Positions 1-12,004 of a stretch of 64,000 nucleotides of DNA are shown here, piece after piece. Position 1 is the first letter of the stretch, and each line of letters starts with the position of its first letter. Position numbers and translations under genes: made by a program. The notes beneath the pieces are model-generated. The model was given only the letters and a program-made list of their open reading frames with translations. It had not been told where the DNA came from and made no database searches. Source of the stretch: Conchocele bisecta (taxonomy: Eukaryota > Mollusca > Bivalvia > Lucinida > Thyasiridae); contig CM055267.1 of the NCBI GenBank assembly GCA_029237695.1, positions 6,594,036 through 6,658,035 on the forward strand, in the 5' to 3' direction.

Positions 1-425
1 ATCATAGTGATGTACATCAATAACCCCTGATCCATAGTTGACCTTGACCTACATTTCCTCTTGAATTACTTAGTTAATTCCCCTTGGTTAAGGTTTTAGT
101 CAAGCTTGTAGATGGAATACTCCTGGCCCTACACCAACCATACTTGGACAACTTCATCTCCTAGTGATGTACATCAACAACCCCTGACCTATATTTGACC
201 TTGACCTACCTTTATCCTTGGATTACTTAGTTATTTCCCGTTGGTTAAGGTTTTTAGTCAAGCTGGTATATGGAATACTCCTGAGCCTACAGCAACCATA
301 CTTGGAAAACTTCATCTCCTAGTGATATACATCAATAACCCCTGACCTATATCTGACATTGACCTACATTTAACCTTGAATTACTTACTTAATTTCCCTT
401 GGTTACGGTTTTTAGTCAACCTTGG
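1..425. repeat. Tandem array, ~155-bp unit (left copy)
   Basis: About two and a half head-to-tail units. Each holds the words TTGGTTAAGGTTTTTAGTCA, CATACTTGGACAACTTCATC, GTGATGTACATCAACAACCC and TTGACCTTGACCTAC. The same unit forms the longer array at 21965-23790. No open frame persists across units. The style matches dispersed repeats common in bivalve genomes, which is a recollection and not a search result. The array is cut by the left edge of the window. Confidence 0.85.
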
Positions 426-518
426 GGTTTTTATGCAGGCCGCAGCCACCTTGTTTGTCAAGCTATGTGTACATAGACAACCCTCGTAGTTGAGCTATGC
501 TGTTCTCCTACAGCTCTT

Positions 519-635
519 GTTGAATATGTGTTCAATACATGTAAATCCATCAATTGAAATTTCCAGACTATCCTATACATGTATTTGCACTTACAAACAT
601 TTTAGTCATACAAAGTTTAGTGAAACGGCCCCCAG
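519..635. mobile_element. MITE family M1, right half only
   Basis: Matches the right half of the M1 consensus: GTAAATCCATCAATTGAAAT, then TTTCCAGAC, then ACAAACATTTTAGTC and finally GTTTAGTGAAACGGCCCC. Full copies elsewhere are about 240 bp and strongly palindromic. The left half is missing, so this is a truncated or solo-end copy. Confidence 0.75.
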
Positions 636-899
636 GTGTACGTGACAACCTGCGGTGGTGATGTGTTGTCACATTCAACCATGCTGGATGTTTGTTACGG
701 CCACTACACCATTCTAGTCACTGGTTGTTTGTACCCCCCCCACCACCACAGCACAGTTATCTAGAAATACCATGCTTTAGCTGTCACTAGCAATACTCCA
801 GAGAGCACCAAGTTTTCACACCTGCTCAACTCACAACCCCGAGAGAATGATTATGAAAATATGCACTTTACTTCTGATTGATTAACTAAATGTAAATGC

Positions 900-1110
900 T
901 TTGATTTAACGACGGCAATGGCTCGATGACCTTGCATGTCCTGACCGACTATTTAAATCCCCATCCGATAGGACTAGGCTAGCACGAAGTTGTCTTGCCC
1001 AAGGACACGCCGAAACGACCTTTCGCAGTGGTGGAGGTGGGAATCGAACCCGGGTCTCCCGATCCGCAGTCCGACGCTCTACCTACTGAGCTAATCCGGC
1101 CACCTTACTT
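900..1110 (-). mobile_element. tRNA-derived SINE-like element
   Basis: Read on the minus strand, 1093-1082 gives an RNA polymerase III A box (TAGCTCAGTAGG) and 1050-1040 gives a B box (GGTTCGATTCC), spaced as in a tRNA. The T stem and acceptor stem do not pair properly, so this is a tRNA relic and not a working tRNA. The body contains GTGTCCTTGGGCAAGACA (1009-992), a motif I associate with animal tRNA-derived SINEs. The 3' end of the element is not sharply visible. Confidence 0.6.
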
Positions 1111-2899
1111 AGAGATTGATTAACTCTACTGATGGGTCTTTATATACCATAGTATGTGTCTATGTCTTACAAATCTGGTTTTGTTGCATCTTCACATGCT
1201 TTTCGTCTGCCAATAAATGCGGTACAGTAACACTAGAATTCTTTCAATGAATTTCTTAGCATTTTCTCTTTGTACTGAAAATTAGGTGGTTACATTTGCC
1301 GAGATTGCATACAGCTTGATTTTGAACATCTAAACTGCCTGATTTTGAGCCTGAAAGAAAGTTTGTAATCATTGGCACGGATTTCCTAGCTTCCCTGTAC
1401 TTGCCACCTACATGTGTGTAGCGTGCTGCTGTCATGTCTTCAGTCTGCACACTGACTGACCAATGCCCCTGTTACGTGTATATCCCAGAACAGACAATGT
1501 AGCCTCCCAGATACATGAGATCCCAGATTGTTTATTTCCGGATCCAGTCACACGTTGTCATTGGATATATCGCAGCCGAAGTCAGCTTATCGCAGTATTC
1601 ATGTAGTGCTTCCATCAGTTTTCATCTGTCATTACAAATTTCTCTTTTGTTGCTATTACATTTGCCGGCCTTTATGATAATGTATAACATTATGATAAGA
1701 AGGCCAGAAGATGTATATTGAAGCAACACGGCCTTGTCAATGTCTGTTGTAGTTATTGAACAAAAACATACTGGAATAGAGAAACGGTAGGCTGGCCTGC
1801 TGTGTGCGTTCCCTGCGGCCAAATGTTATTGTATTCTGTAGCTTGATGTGTGTTTCTGCCAGAATTTGTGTGTAATCCGACACTGTCTGTCTGCATGTGT
1901 ATGAGATAAGCCATGTGATGTTGTACCTAAGAAGAAGTGCGATTTTTTCTGTGTACTCATGGCATACAAAGTATGTCAGGGTTGTGTAGTTTTCGTATTT
2001 TCGTGGTGGTGGATGGTTGGGAGCATGCGATGGGTAATTTAACAATTGGGATTCATCCTAACTGGAATCCCGACCGGAGATCTGGTTTGGCCTCGGGAAC
2101 GTCTTTGGCATTTGTAAGAGTTGAATTTGGTTATACACCTTATCAGAGTAATACAATTATTTCTAATCCTGTTACTTTTAGGGAAGGGGCCAAGTGACTT
2201 TGGTGTGGTATGGACTTGGCACCACGTCAGGTTATTATTCTAAATGATGTCAAAATATTTTGAATATTTTGGTCAACTTTTGATGTAATTTATGGAAAAT
2301 TTTGTAAATATTTTTCATGATATATCGCACATCTTTTTGGGTTCAAAATCATATGGCTTGCCCCATATGTGAGTCACATTGGCAGAATGGGACTTTTGTG
2401 GCATATATTACTTGTCTGGGAATGTTTTATTGACTAATTGAGACTAAATGTAGATGCTGACCAACTATACATATAATCATGTTTATCTGGGGTTACACTG
2501 TTAGCAAAACAACAATGAGTCCCATTCTGCCATGGCGTATAGCAGAAATGTATCTGTGAACTTGTCAAACTGTTTGCAAGAAAGAACAAACCTGTATGTA
2601 AAATAATAAACAAATATCTTGTAGATGAATTTTTATAATTCTTCCTTATAATACATTTACAAGGTGTCAGAGGCATACTTTCTGACTAGATGGCCATTGA
2701 CCGAGTACAGTATTACTACATGCTGGTCTGTCACATATCCACTACTGCCTGAGTGGCAACTTGTTGCCAAGACTAGCCACACAGAATGTGTACTAATTCA
2801 GTATGTCAGTTGGGCTAGACAACAGTGGCAAACATACTAGAAGCAGATCAGCATACCTCGCATCATATTTCTCTATAGGCATAAAAAAGGTGTCGGCCA
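1111..2899. other. Intron or intergenic DNA; M2 MITE fragments
   Basis: No convincing exon is seen. Two pieces look like the ends of MITE family M2: 1902-1950 (AAGCCATGTGATGTTGTACC) and 2240-2375 (ending CAAAATCATATGGCTTGCCC). Together they suggest one M2 copy with about 290 bp of other DNA in the middle. The remaining sequence is AT-rich and unassigned. Confidence 0.4.
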
Positions 2900-3104
2900 T
2901 TAACCCTTAGAACTCTGGAAACGTAAATTGTTGTCTGCTGTAGATTTATGTTTTGTCTTTTTTCTCAATAAAAACATGGTTTGAAAACAATTTAGAATCA
3001 TTTTCTTTGGAAATGTGTTGTCAAAACATGGTTTTGATGAGAAAAATGGACAATCAGAACTAAACGGTAGACAACACATATTAATTCAACATTGTAAGGG
3101 TTAA
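2900..3104. mobile_element. TTAA-flanked MITE (piggyBac-like), family M5
   Basis: Begins TTAACCCTTAGA and ends AAGGGTTAA, so short inverted ends sit inside a duplicated TTAA. Inside, CTCAATAAAAACATGGTTTG and GTCAAAACATGG recur in a second full copy at 57019-57265 and a partial copy at 61430-61567. TTAA targets with CCC-starting ends are the hallmark of piggyBac-type elements. There is no transposase, so this is a nonautonomous derivative. Confidence 0.7.
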
Positions 3105-4201
3105 ATGGTGAACAGTCTCTGCCCCAATTATACTACCGATGCTGATCTATGTCGATGATGATTGATGGTCACAAATGGCATGATGTTCTTTTTTCCCATC
3201 AGTTGGCAAATGCTTATTCTACCTGATAACTATTTCCTATAGTGTTTTACATTGACAATAGTCATTACTATGAGAATGACAGAAACTCTCTTTCGATTCC
3301 CCAGGGTCATGTGGTATCAGAAAGTGATGATGTAATGTTTGACGTCATTTGCCTTTCAAATGGTACAACAGATATTACTGAAACATGGCACAGCAATACA
3401 ACAATGTTTCTGTTATTATGTGTCTTGTAAGTGGTCACAACTCTCACATTATCCTAGCATTAGGTTTTAGTGTGGCCATAAGACATGTAAATTACTGCAT
3501 TTGGTGGTCAGAAATCATATACATCTCTGTTATGAAGATTGTAAACCAAATCTGCTGTTAAAATGATATCACACATTACCAAGGTGGGGGATCACATGGT
3601 TTCCGAACGGCATGACGTCATGTTTTTTAGATGTGTTTACAGTAGATTTTCTTTAATATCTTGCTAATGGAATGACATATATTTATGAAATATACCGCAG
3701 CAAATGCGGCACACGTTGTCCTTTATTGTATAGGCGGCTTTAATCTCATAATTGTGTCGTTTTGACGAAGAATCGGTTACCGTAAATGTAAATAGAAACT
3801 AGAGCACGTGAATGTAAAAAATAAATGGTACTTGATTCTTTGTGAAATTATTAAGTTATTGTAAAGAACTTTCAGAGCACCCATAAAACATATATGCCAT
3901 CGTATTTGGTGCGCTACATATCATCCAAATCAGTGCACGTCAGTCGGAAACCACGTGATCACACACCTTGATTACGTCATTGGGTTATTAAATCATGTCA
4001 TCCCCCATACCATTTTCTCTATGCTCTTGGTTCTCGTGTGGAGGACTGGATCACAGTGTGCAAGTAGCTGTACATGAATGTATGATGGTCTTCTTTACCC
4101 CGTAATCAGATACGGTATACTAACAGCCCTTATGTCAGTATGTGATCTACCATATGCAATTGACGGTGTTAAATCAGATGTATGCAGGGCTACTTTTGGT
4201 T
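3105..4201. other. Unassigned sequence
   Basis: No gene, tandem repeat or clear element end is seen. Short open frames such as 3242-3430 lack splice context and similarity I recognise. Confidence 0.4.
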
Positions 4202-4436
4202 TTAATCCTTTCAACACCACAGGCCTGTATAGTGTTATTGGCAAAAAGTGTAGATCCAGATGAGCTGGCTCGTGACGAGCCGTCTGTCAGGATCTGCACT
4301 TTTTGGAAGTAATTTAAATATTTTTGAGACCAAAACACGCCCCTTTCATAAATGGACTAATCTGAAAATCATTTTGTGACAATTGGATTGCTTGCAAAAT
4401 TAATGTATTAAAATCCATTCCAGTTTAAAGGGTTAA
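4202..4436. mobile_element. MITE family M4 with central perfect hairpin
   Basis: TTAA at both ends (4202-4205 and 4433-4436), with a central cruciform around 4245-4310 whose arms read GTGTAGATCCAGATGAGCCG and its near complement. Sister copies lie at 32212-32458 and 40130-40377. The copies share CAAAAACACACCCTTTTCAT-like sequence and the words ATGGACTAATCTGAAAAT. It is nonautonomous, with no coding capacity. Confidence 0.75.
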
Positions 4437-4804
4437 ATAATATAGACAGCAATGCATCAACCAAAATCCCAATTTACTGTAATATTCTGTACTAACCAAG
4501 CACCTGTAGTTCTAAACTGACTTGCTGTAATTTTGTACTTACAAATCATCTGATGACAAAACATTAATCCAGAGGTATACAACTTCTTTTGCATGTATAC
4601 TAACCAGCTCTTAGTAAACTTATTCTATTTAGCTACACCACTTCAGGTCACCTTGATTGTAAACGTTACTTGGCAATATACGTTACGTTACTCTCATTTT
4701 TTCTGTCTGTCTGTACATCTGTCAATCTTTAGACAGAATTACCAGTTTTTGTGTTTACCCTGTACATTTAACTATTCCGCGGGGCATATCTGTCGGTCTC
4801 GGAT

Positions 4805-4991
4805 CACATGTGGAAGACTCGCACCTGGGACCCACTAAATGACCCATTCGATAAGCAGCCACCCATTTATGTAGACTGTATACGGTATCGAAGACTTTGA
4901 TACTGTTTATAGTCTGCAGAAATGGGTGGCTGGGTTGTCTTTTTTCGAATGAGCCATTTACAGTGTCCTCAGTCCGAGTCTTCCACATGTG
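4805..4991. mobile_element. Inverted-repeat element, 187 bp
   Basis: Terminal inverted repeats CACATGTGGAAGACTCGCAC at the left and GAGTCTTCCACATGTG at the right enclose a second inverted pair (CAGCCACCCATTT / AAATGGGTGGCTG). A related fragment with GTCCGAGTCTTCCAC is at about 41080-41160. It is a small MITE without an open frame. Confidence 0.75.
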
Positions 4992-5587
4992 CCTTGAATG
5001 ACATAATTATATTTTTGTAATATATAGCTTTCCTCAAATGGCATATAATACAACCAATGCTGCCACTTCATTTCCAGGATTTGTGCCTCAATATAGCTGT
5101 CGGTATTGGTGTCGAGAGTGTTGTCGAGCTCGCTCACAGAAAGTTCAGCATAATGATCACAATTATGTCCATGCCATGCATGTTGGTGTTCATCCAAAAT
5201 CTGTGTTGAAGGTTTTAAACGCCTAATATCTAATGACACTTCATATGCTTGCTTGTCACGTCCCATGGTTGGCTTCTGTAGCTCACCTATGCGACCATCA
5301 TGACTAGGTCATGTCTATAATCCTAAGTATGTGAATATAATTTATCTGCACCCACATGTAGGATTGGCTTCAACCTATAATTCCTGATATACAGGATATC
5401 AAATGACACAAGGCTAGTGTTCTATTTATCTGGTAACATTTTATGCTAAGAAATCCACATGTATAATGTTGATTTTCTTGGAAGGAAAAGTTTGTTTACG
5501 TCATCACACTGAGGCCATTCTGCAATGTCACATGACAGGGGCCTGTTTCACTAATCTTGGTATTTTGCATGAAATATGTTCAGTTAA

Positions 5588-5690
5588 GTCATATATAAGT
5601 ACATGTATAGTCTATAATTAAGTCATATATAAGTACATGTATAGTCTATAATTAAGTCCTATATAAGTACATGTATAGTCTATCATTAAG
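5588..5690. repeat. Three tandem copies of a ~36-bp unit
   Basis: The unit reads TCATATATAAGTACATGTAT followed by AGTCTATAATTAAG, three times with single changes. It is a short minisatellite. The surrounding 4992-7325 holds no gene I can support. Confidence 0.9.
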
Positions 5691-7324
5691 AATAAGCAGT
5701 ATTTATGGACCATACTACATACATGTACATGTATTTGGTTGTGGAATCATACAGCAGAAATTTTGGCGCAGAGGTTGGTTCTGGATTCTAGTTTAATTAT
5801 TCTTAACTAATTAGATTGTGAGACATTTGTCAGTGTATTGCATGTTTTTTTTATGTCTTACATCAATTTCTGTATATACTCTATAACACATATATTTTCA
5901 GAAAAAGTCGGTGGCACGAATGGCATAATTATGCTTTCCTTAATACAATGCTTAGTTGAGACATACGGTAAATGATACCATCATGTACTCAACCAACGAC
6001 ATGCAATTGCTGTGCCACAGGCCTCAAACAACATTCTCCAAATGTACATTTGTTGAGTGCCAAGAGAATATACGTGTGGAAGTCTAATCACATGGACACT
6101 CAGGATTGAACACATGGACTTGGACCTGAGCACTCAGACATAAACACTTCGGCCAGTTGACACGTGGGCCATCAACTACTCCCAGTGGACCTGCAAGTTA
6201 AATGCATATTATGTGGGTGCTTATTGGGTTTTGTCCACTACAGCTCCTGATCAGTTACGTCATTTTCAGATGATGTCTGGCTGTAAATGTAGTATATAAA
6301 CACTGGCAATGGTTTATGAACTTGCTGCTGTATGGACCTAAAACACCAGCCAGGCAATCGTGAAAACTCTGCCGAGCTCAGACCTTTTGAATGTTGACTT
6401 GAAGTGGTTGCTCAAATTATTATTTTGCTATACCCTGACCACGTAACACAAACAACATGGCACAAGCCACACACTCTGCACTTATAGCAGGGACTGCTGA
6501 ATATAACGGACACCCAGTAGTGCTGGCCAAAACACCTGCATGTACATGTACAATTGGACACACAATTTTCTGTATGTCTACCGATATACCGATATTCTGA
6601 TATGTACAAGCACATGTGTACATGTATTTACAGTAACTGGGATTTAGCCATATTACTATTTTTACACGTACAAATGAGGTGTACGGCACTTGTCATTCCC
6701 TTGTTCCACTCTGTCCACAACAGCAACATGCCCTCAGGAGTTATCTCTCCTGCAGAGTTGACTGTTTTCTCTCCTGGTACAGATTCAGGGGAGGTAACTA
6801 GTGTCTGCCGAGGTAGAATATCTCCACAGTTACTGCTGTTGTTTCTGTTGCTACATGAGTGTTCTGGTTTATATCTTCTTAGTCATTAAGTTTCCAGTAA
6901 GCACAACCTCATACATGGAAACCAGTGAGGTTACAGTCAATCAGACATGGGCAGTTGAAAGGGGCGGACCAAACAATGAAATAATTACGGAAATTCCAAC
7001 ATTCAATATTTGGCCCAGTGGAACAAAAAACTATACCAACAATAACTAATTGAGGTGAAATTGAATTTATACTAAGATTGACGAAATAGCAATTCAATGC
7101 ACTGTATAGTATACACTAACAAGAGCATGTTCACATGTTTTATGCATATATCTCATAATTGAAGGGGTCAGTTGAAAAGTCCACAAGGACTTAGCCCCCT
7201 TCTTCTACCCACCCATTCAGTTGTCAGTCACCTGTTCTGATGTTTTATCCGGTAGCTCGCTATGCATTGACCGAATACACGCCAACTGGTAACACATTGA
7301 TGTAATGACTTTCTACACACCTGT

Positions 7325-7639
7325 GTTACAACAAATTCAAAACTGATGTTGTATTGGTGTAAATACGTCACTACCTACCAAATGACATCAGTGTTAATGA
7401 TGCAACACAAGCAATTCCACATTATTTTCAAAGAAAACTACCATATTTGCTCATTCTGTAGCATAAAAGGTTACCTATATAAATAGAATACCATACCAGT
7501 GTCTCCGGATGTCAAGTTTATCTGGCTTCACTTGGAAATGCGTAGGAATTCCAAGGCTCGCCTCAGATTTCCTACACATTTCCTAGCCTTGCCTGATAAA
7601 GCTGACATCTAGAGACACAACCTGGTATTCACTATGTAG
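7325..7639. mobile_element. Dispersed repeat M7 containing a ~75-bp-arm hairpin that ends at a splice acceptor
   Basis: Homologous to 35868-36095; shared words include ACCAAATGACATC, CATTCTGTAGC or TATTCTGTAGC, and TTTCCTAGCCTT(G/A)CCTGATAAA. Within this copy, 7474-7560 is the reverse complement of 7561-7640 at roughly three quarters identity, forming a long imperfect hairpin. The terminal CACTATGTAG of the right arm is the splice acceptor of the RUFY exon at 7640. Confidence 0.75.
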
Positions 7640-7756
7640 GAGACGCAGAAGGACATCGACGTGGAGCGACAGACATACGTGACGTCGCGGGCGGGGCTCG
7701 ACACGATGTACGCCGACACCAAGGTCAGACTAGACGAGGAAATACAAATGAGGCTG
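7640..7756 (+). CDS. RUFY: RUFY-type protein, internal exon A (coiled coil)
   Basis: Bounded by acceptor AG (7638-7639) and donor GTAAGC (7757). The 117 bases encode 39 residues beginning ETQKDIDVERQTYV and including GLDTMYADTK. This aligns with the part of human RUFY1 just before its ELELQIGMK motif, where I recall GLDEMYSD at the matching place. It is charged, helical heptad sequence from the middle of the long coiled coil that in RUFY1/2 separates the RUN domain from the FYVE finger. Both ends are phase 0, so it joins 8943-9110 without a break. Exons for the RUN domain are not in the window and must lie to the left. The acceptor has almost no polypyrimidine tract and lies in a repeat arm, yet the frame and similarity leave little doubt. 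Confidence 0.9.
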
Positions 7757-7799
7757 GTAAGCTATATTTGGCTTTATCTCATTGATTGGAGCGGCCTTA

Positions 7800-8090
7800 T
7801 ATGGAAGCGTCCTGGTGCTAATGCTAAAATATTTTGATCTCCTAATTAGGAGATACTAAGTCCTAATTAGGAGATAGTAACTCCTAATTAGGAGATCATA
7901 TCTCCTAATTAGGAGTTAGTATCTCCTAATTGGACTTACTATCTCCTAATTAGGATTTACTATCTGTGCCAATGCTAACAATAATTGATCTCCTAATTAG
8001 GAGATACTAAGTCCTAATTAGTCCGAGGAGTTAGTATCACCTAATTAGGAGATAAATATATTTCAGCATTGGCACATGGATGCTTCCATA
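7800..8090. mobile_element. Palindromic-module element, TCCTAATTAGGA type (copy 1)
   Basis: Terminal inverted repeats TATGGAAGCGTCCTGGTGC at the left and GCACATGGATGCTTCCATA at the right enclose about a dozen short modules built on CTCCTAATTAGGAG, itself a palindrome. A second copy is at 58815-59017 with the same ends. No protein is encoded. It begins 43 bases after the donor of exon A. Confidence 0.85.
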
Positions 8091-8159
8091 GCCGTACATT
8101 TGTGGCCATGATTGGATAAATGGGTTTATGAGATTTGTGACGAATGTAGTTTCTCATCA

Positions 8160-8420
8160 ATTAGCAGACTCCTGTAGCCTGATAATGATTTATTTGGCTT
8201 GCTAGAAGCATTACAGGTGTCTCATTGAAGGAATGGCGAACAGTGCAGATCCTGATCAGACTGTACGGATGCACAGGCTGATCTGGATATACACTGGTCA
8301 CAAAAGCCATATGCCCTATTTTTCCAGTCAGAGCTACGTTTGTGATGAGAACAGCTCCAATTAGCTCGTATATCTGTGAAGCTTGATCAGAGTATGGTCG
8401 GATGATGGCTGAGATGGTCA
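8160..8420. mobile_element. Dispersed hairpin repeat M6
   Basis: Contains CAGTGCAGATCCTGATCAGA and CAGGCTGATCTGGATATACA, a long-range palindrome, plus GTAGCCTGATAATGATTTAT at the left. Fragments of the same family are at 10011-10118, 36190-36250, 39095-39245 and about 42520-42630. It is a nonautonomous repeat with no coding frame. Confidence 0.65.
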
Positions 8421-8534
8421 ATATATGGTATGAAGATTAAGGAATTTATAGCCTCTAAATCAAATACACCATTTTACTTGATAAAATTTCAAGAAAATGA
8501 GAAATTAATATTAGATTTCTACTTTAACTGTTCA

Positions 8535-8942
8535 AGTACATGGTGTCCCATGTTGACTGTTGTAGGACGTGTGATGGTGTCCCATGTTGACTGTTGTAGG
8601 ACGTGTGATGGTGTCACATGTTGACTGTTGTAGGATGTGTGATGGTGTCACATACAATGAAATCTCGATGGCTTGAAATGCGATGGCTCGTAATGTCGGG
8701 CTTGCTCGAAATGGCGTCGCGGTCCCGATAATTGACCGCTGTAGGACATATGGTTGTGTCACATATTGACTGTTGTGATGGTGTCACATATTGACTGCTG
8801 TAGGATGTGTGATGGTGTCCTATGTTGACTGTTGTAGGATGTGTGATGGTGTCACATTTTGACTGCTGTAGGACGTGTGATGGTCTCACATATTGACTGT
8901 TGTAGGACGTCATGACATGGTGTCCCAAAATGACTGTTGTAG
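8535..8942. repeat. ~38-bp tandem repeat that duplicates the exon B splice acceptor
   Basis: About ten imperfect units reading TTGACTGTTGTAGGACGTGT then GATGGTGTCCCATG, interrupted at about 8655-8735 by unrelated sequence. The genuine acceptor of the next exon is TGACTGTTGTAG followed by GACATAGAG, so each unit carries a near copy of the acceptor and the first exon bases. The array is best explained as tandem duplication of the intron's 3' end. Confidence 0.85.
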
Positions 8943-9110
8943 GACATAGAGCGAGAGTTAGAGCTGCAGATTGGCATGAAGCAGGAGATGGAGATGGCCC
9001 TGCGGCTGCTGGAGAAGGACATCTTCGAGAAGCAGGACAGCATCATCGGTCTGCGCAAACAGCTGGAGGACATCAAGGCCATCAACCTACAGATGTACAG
9101 CAAGCTTGGG
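8943..9110 (+). CDS. RUFY: RUFY-type protein, internal exon B (coiled coil)
   Basis: Acceptor TGACTGTTGTAG and donor GTACGT bound 168 bases, 56 codons, phase 0 at both ends. The protein contains [20 protein letters not shown] and later [22 protein letters not shown] and the following LLEKD, EKQD and AINLQM blocks are the most conserved signature of the RUFY1/RUFY2 coiled coil, the clearest family identification outside the FYVE finger. In the family this region mediates dimerisation and lies close to the Rab-binding part that recruits Rab4 or Rab14 on early endosomes; that role is known from mammals and inferred here. The next exon is 30 kb away because a second gene and many repeats fill the intron. 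Confidence 0.95.
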
Positions 9111-10477
9111 GTACGTAACATGTTGTGACCTTGGTGACCTTGATTATCGCCGTCAATCACCTTGTACCTATACACAACTCACACCCACTCCTTCATGCCA
9201 CCATGTATTACACATTGCTTCTATGGAGAATGTCAAGCTTTTCCTGGCATTGATATCTATATTGGCTTCAACATTGGTTCCATACGGCCGTCTGCCCAAT
9301 CAGTGTGGCTAGTCATCCATGTATCCGGCAAAAATTTGCAGTTTTTCAATTACTTTTTACACTGCAACAGTAAGTCTGATTGTCTTGAATGTTGATATAC
9401 TTGTTTATCATCAGCCATATTTTCAGTCAGTCAGATTGACTTCCATATACTAATTTTATAGCCCATTCATGCGCCTTTCATGCCCAAGCTCAACGTCGAA
9501 GTACTAACAAATGTCTCAGTTGGTTTGACATGCATGCCCCAGGCCATCTTGGTACCTATCTTCTATAACTCTGCTTGTGCTATGTATGCCCTGGTCCTCG
9601 AAGCTTCATCACTACCTTGCTGCCAATTGATCGGTCTCTACCATGGGTATTTCATAACACAAATACACTTTGGAATATGTTCATGAAACTGCACACATGA
9701 ATAGACCTTGACCCAATGGTGTGTTGCGTGCAAGATAGACAACTATTGCCTCTATTTGTCTCTCACTCTGTTCACTCTGTAGATTGATTTTTTCCTGCCA
9801 ATCCAAAAATTGATTATTTCTTGGAATATTTGTTTTGATATTTCACACTTGCATACACCATGACCCAAACGTGTGTCTCATGCAAGAACGACAACTCTCA
9901 CCTTACTAACATATTAGTTATCTACCTTTATTTTTGTAGTGGCTGCCAGTAGGCGGGGAGGGGGGTACACATGTGCTTTTGGACAAACGTCAATTTCTAG
10001 TTTATACTGTTTGTTAGAAGCATGACGGGTGTTTCACTGACTGAATTGCAACAGTGCAGACCCTGATCAGAATGCGCAGAGGTGCAGGTTAATTTAGGAC
10101 TGCAGTGGTCGCATAACCAATAGAAGCAGAGCATGTGGTTCACTAATGCAGATGTGCATGCTGATTTGTGTCTTCACTTTTCAAAATGGCTGTTAGCCTC
10201 GTCGTTTCTACAGTCAAAGCCACATATATGGGGGTTTATGTTAGGATTAAAACAAGTAAAACAACTGACATATTTAGTATCTTTGTATTGTGTTGAGCAG
10301 TGTATATTGTATAATCATGATAATTGTACATGATATAAGTAGTTGTGCATGCCATGCAGTGGTCATTCCGAAATGGGACTATAGTTGTACGATGTATCTG
10401 CGAGTCTACTTACATAACCTGTCAGCCTGTCCTGGTTATATGTGTTATAGTTGGGACACCAGCAGTTAAATTGATAT
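9111..10477. other. RUFY intron, start; no gene seen
   Basis: Begins with donor GTACGT. Apart from a fragment of repeat M6 (10011-10118) I see no exon on either strand and no tandem repeat. Confidence 0.5.
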
Positions 10478-10733
10478 ATGAGACAAGCCATGTGATTTTG
10501 TACCTAAGAAGATGTGCCATATCTCATAAAAAATATATACAATATTTAGGATAATTTCGTAAATGACGTCAAATGTTGACAAACTATTCAGAGCAAATGT
10601 GCAATAGAATTGCGCATTTTTTATTAAAAAATCGACATTATGTGCATAAAATATCACAGTTTCTGTAAATAATTAACATGAAAAATCACATATGTTTTGA
10701 GTTTAAATACAGATTGCATGGCTTGTCTCGTAT
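10478..10733. mobile_element. MITE family M2
   Basis: Begins TGAGACAAGCCATGTGATTT and ends in its complement (AATACAGATTGCATGGCTTGTCTCG region), with internal palindromic halves around AAATGACGTCAAATGTTGAC. M2 has two subtypes: one reads CTAAGAAGATGTGC next to the ends (this copy), the other CTTCGGACATCTGCG. Confidence 0.8.
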
Positions 10734-10889
10734 TATTGGTAACTGAGTGGGATACTGATGTATACTGATCAGATACCGATAAAATATTGGTTACAAATAC
10801 CTGCACAAATTGGCTGGCCAGCATACCATGGTAGACAATGTGCCTGTGTATTCATCAAATTATTGAAAATGTAGTTACTGTAACAGTAA

Positions 10890-10991
10890 TATGAACAACA
10901 CAACGTCATACTGACCACCACACGTATTCATGATGTCACTAACAACACAACGTCATATTGACCACCACACGTATTCATGATGTCACTAACA
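10890..10991. repeat. Direct duplication of a ~50-bp unit
   Basis: The block AACAACACAACGTCATACTG through ATTCATGATGTCACTAAC occurs twice in a row with one base change. The neighbouring 10734-12000 is otherwise unassigned. Confidence 0.9.
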
Positions 10992-12004
10992 TCATCAGCA
11001 AAAAATGCACCGGCATTATAAATACTCTCTGTTGTCCTTCAAATAAATTTCTATTCATTTAACGCATTCATTTCGGAATAAAACTTTACAGGTAGTTTAT
11101 TTTTGTTATTTCTCAATGAAAGTATATGTTGTGACCACTCATTTGAACCGTCTTGACGGGACGGTACAAATTGTGGTGGCGACATATACGTTACTTCTGA
11201 ACTGATAAAGAAAATATTAAGGGTTTTTCCACATTCAAAATGGCATATGTATCCTCATCCTGAAAAGGTTAATGTGTGTCAAACTCAACCACTCTATAGG
11301 TTCAACCACACTAAATCATTAGATATTCATGTGCATTGTAGTCAAAAGTAGTAAAGTAAAGAAAATAAGCCAGATGGTTTATTCTATAGACACTCTTTGC
11401 TTGCAGAAACCGGTCAGTTGATGTACTAATCTACTTCACAGGCATGTTACTGTATCATTTACATCAGTTTCAAGCATGTGTGATTATTTTGTCGGAGTAT
11501 GTTTGTCATGTGAGGTGGTTTCGATTCCAGCCACTGACTGTTTGCGCCACCACCAGGGTGGTCACAGGAGATTGAATTTATCTTTCGTAACAATAATTAA
11601 ACCTATATTTTATAGTCAATAACCAGCATAGAATGGGTGCAGGATATGGGAAAATAGGTCCCACAACATCCATACGAAAAATGAAAGTAGCAGAGAATAG
11701 CAAAATGAGTGGTCATTGGTTAGTTTATGTAGGAAAGATATTTGGTGGTAGTCAACCTGTGGTACCAGGACATTATAGCATTAGGCGTGTTTGATCAAGC
11801 CATATGTGTCAAAATCTAAAACTTGTATGTATGATCACCGAAAAGTTCAGCGTTCATATCGGAACTTTGTATGCCATTCATATATGAAAACCAATAGTGC
11901 TTAGCAAAGATTGCAATGGGGGATATCATGTTGACGATCATTGCCGATTGACAGCTGTATCTAGTCTCGCATGTTGTTGTAGTATATGAAAGCATGAATT
12001 GACC

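Noticed and set aside
1040..1093. A working tRNA gene
   Set aside because: A and B boxes are good, but the T stem and acceptor stem do not pair, and the sequence continues into a SINE-like body.
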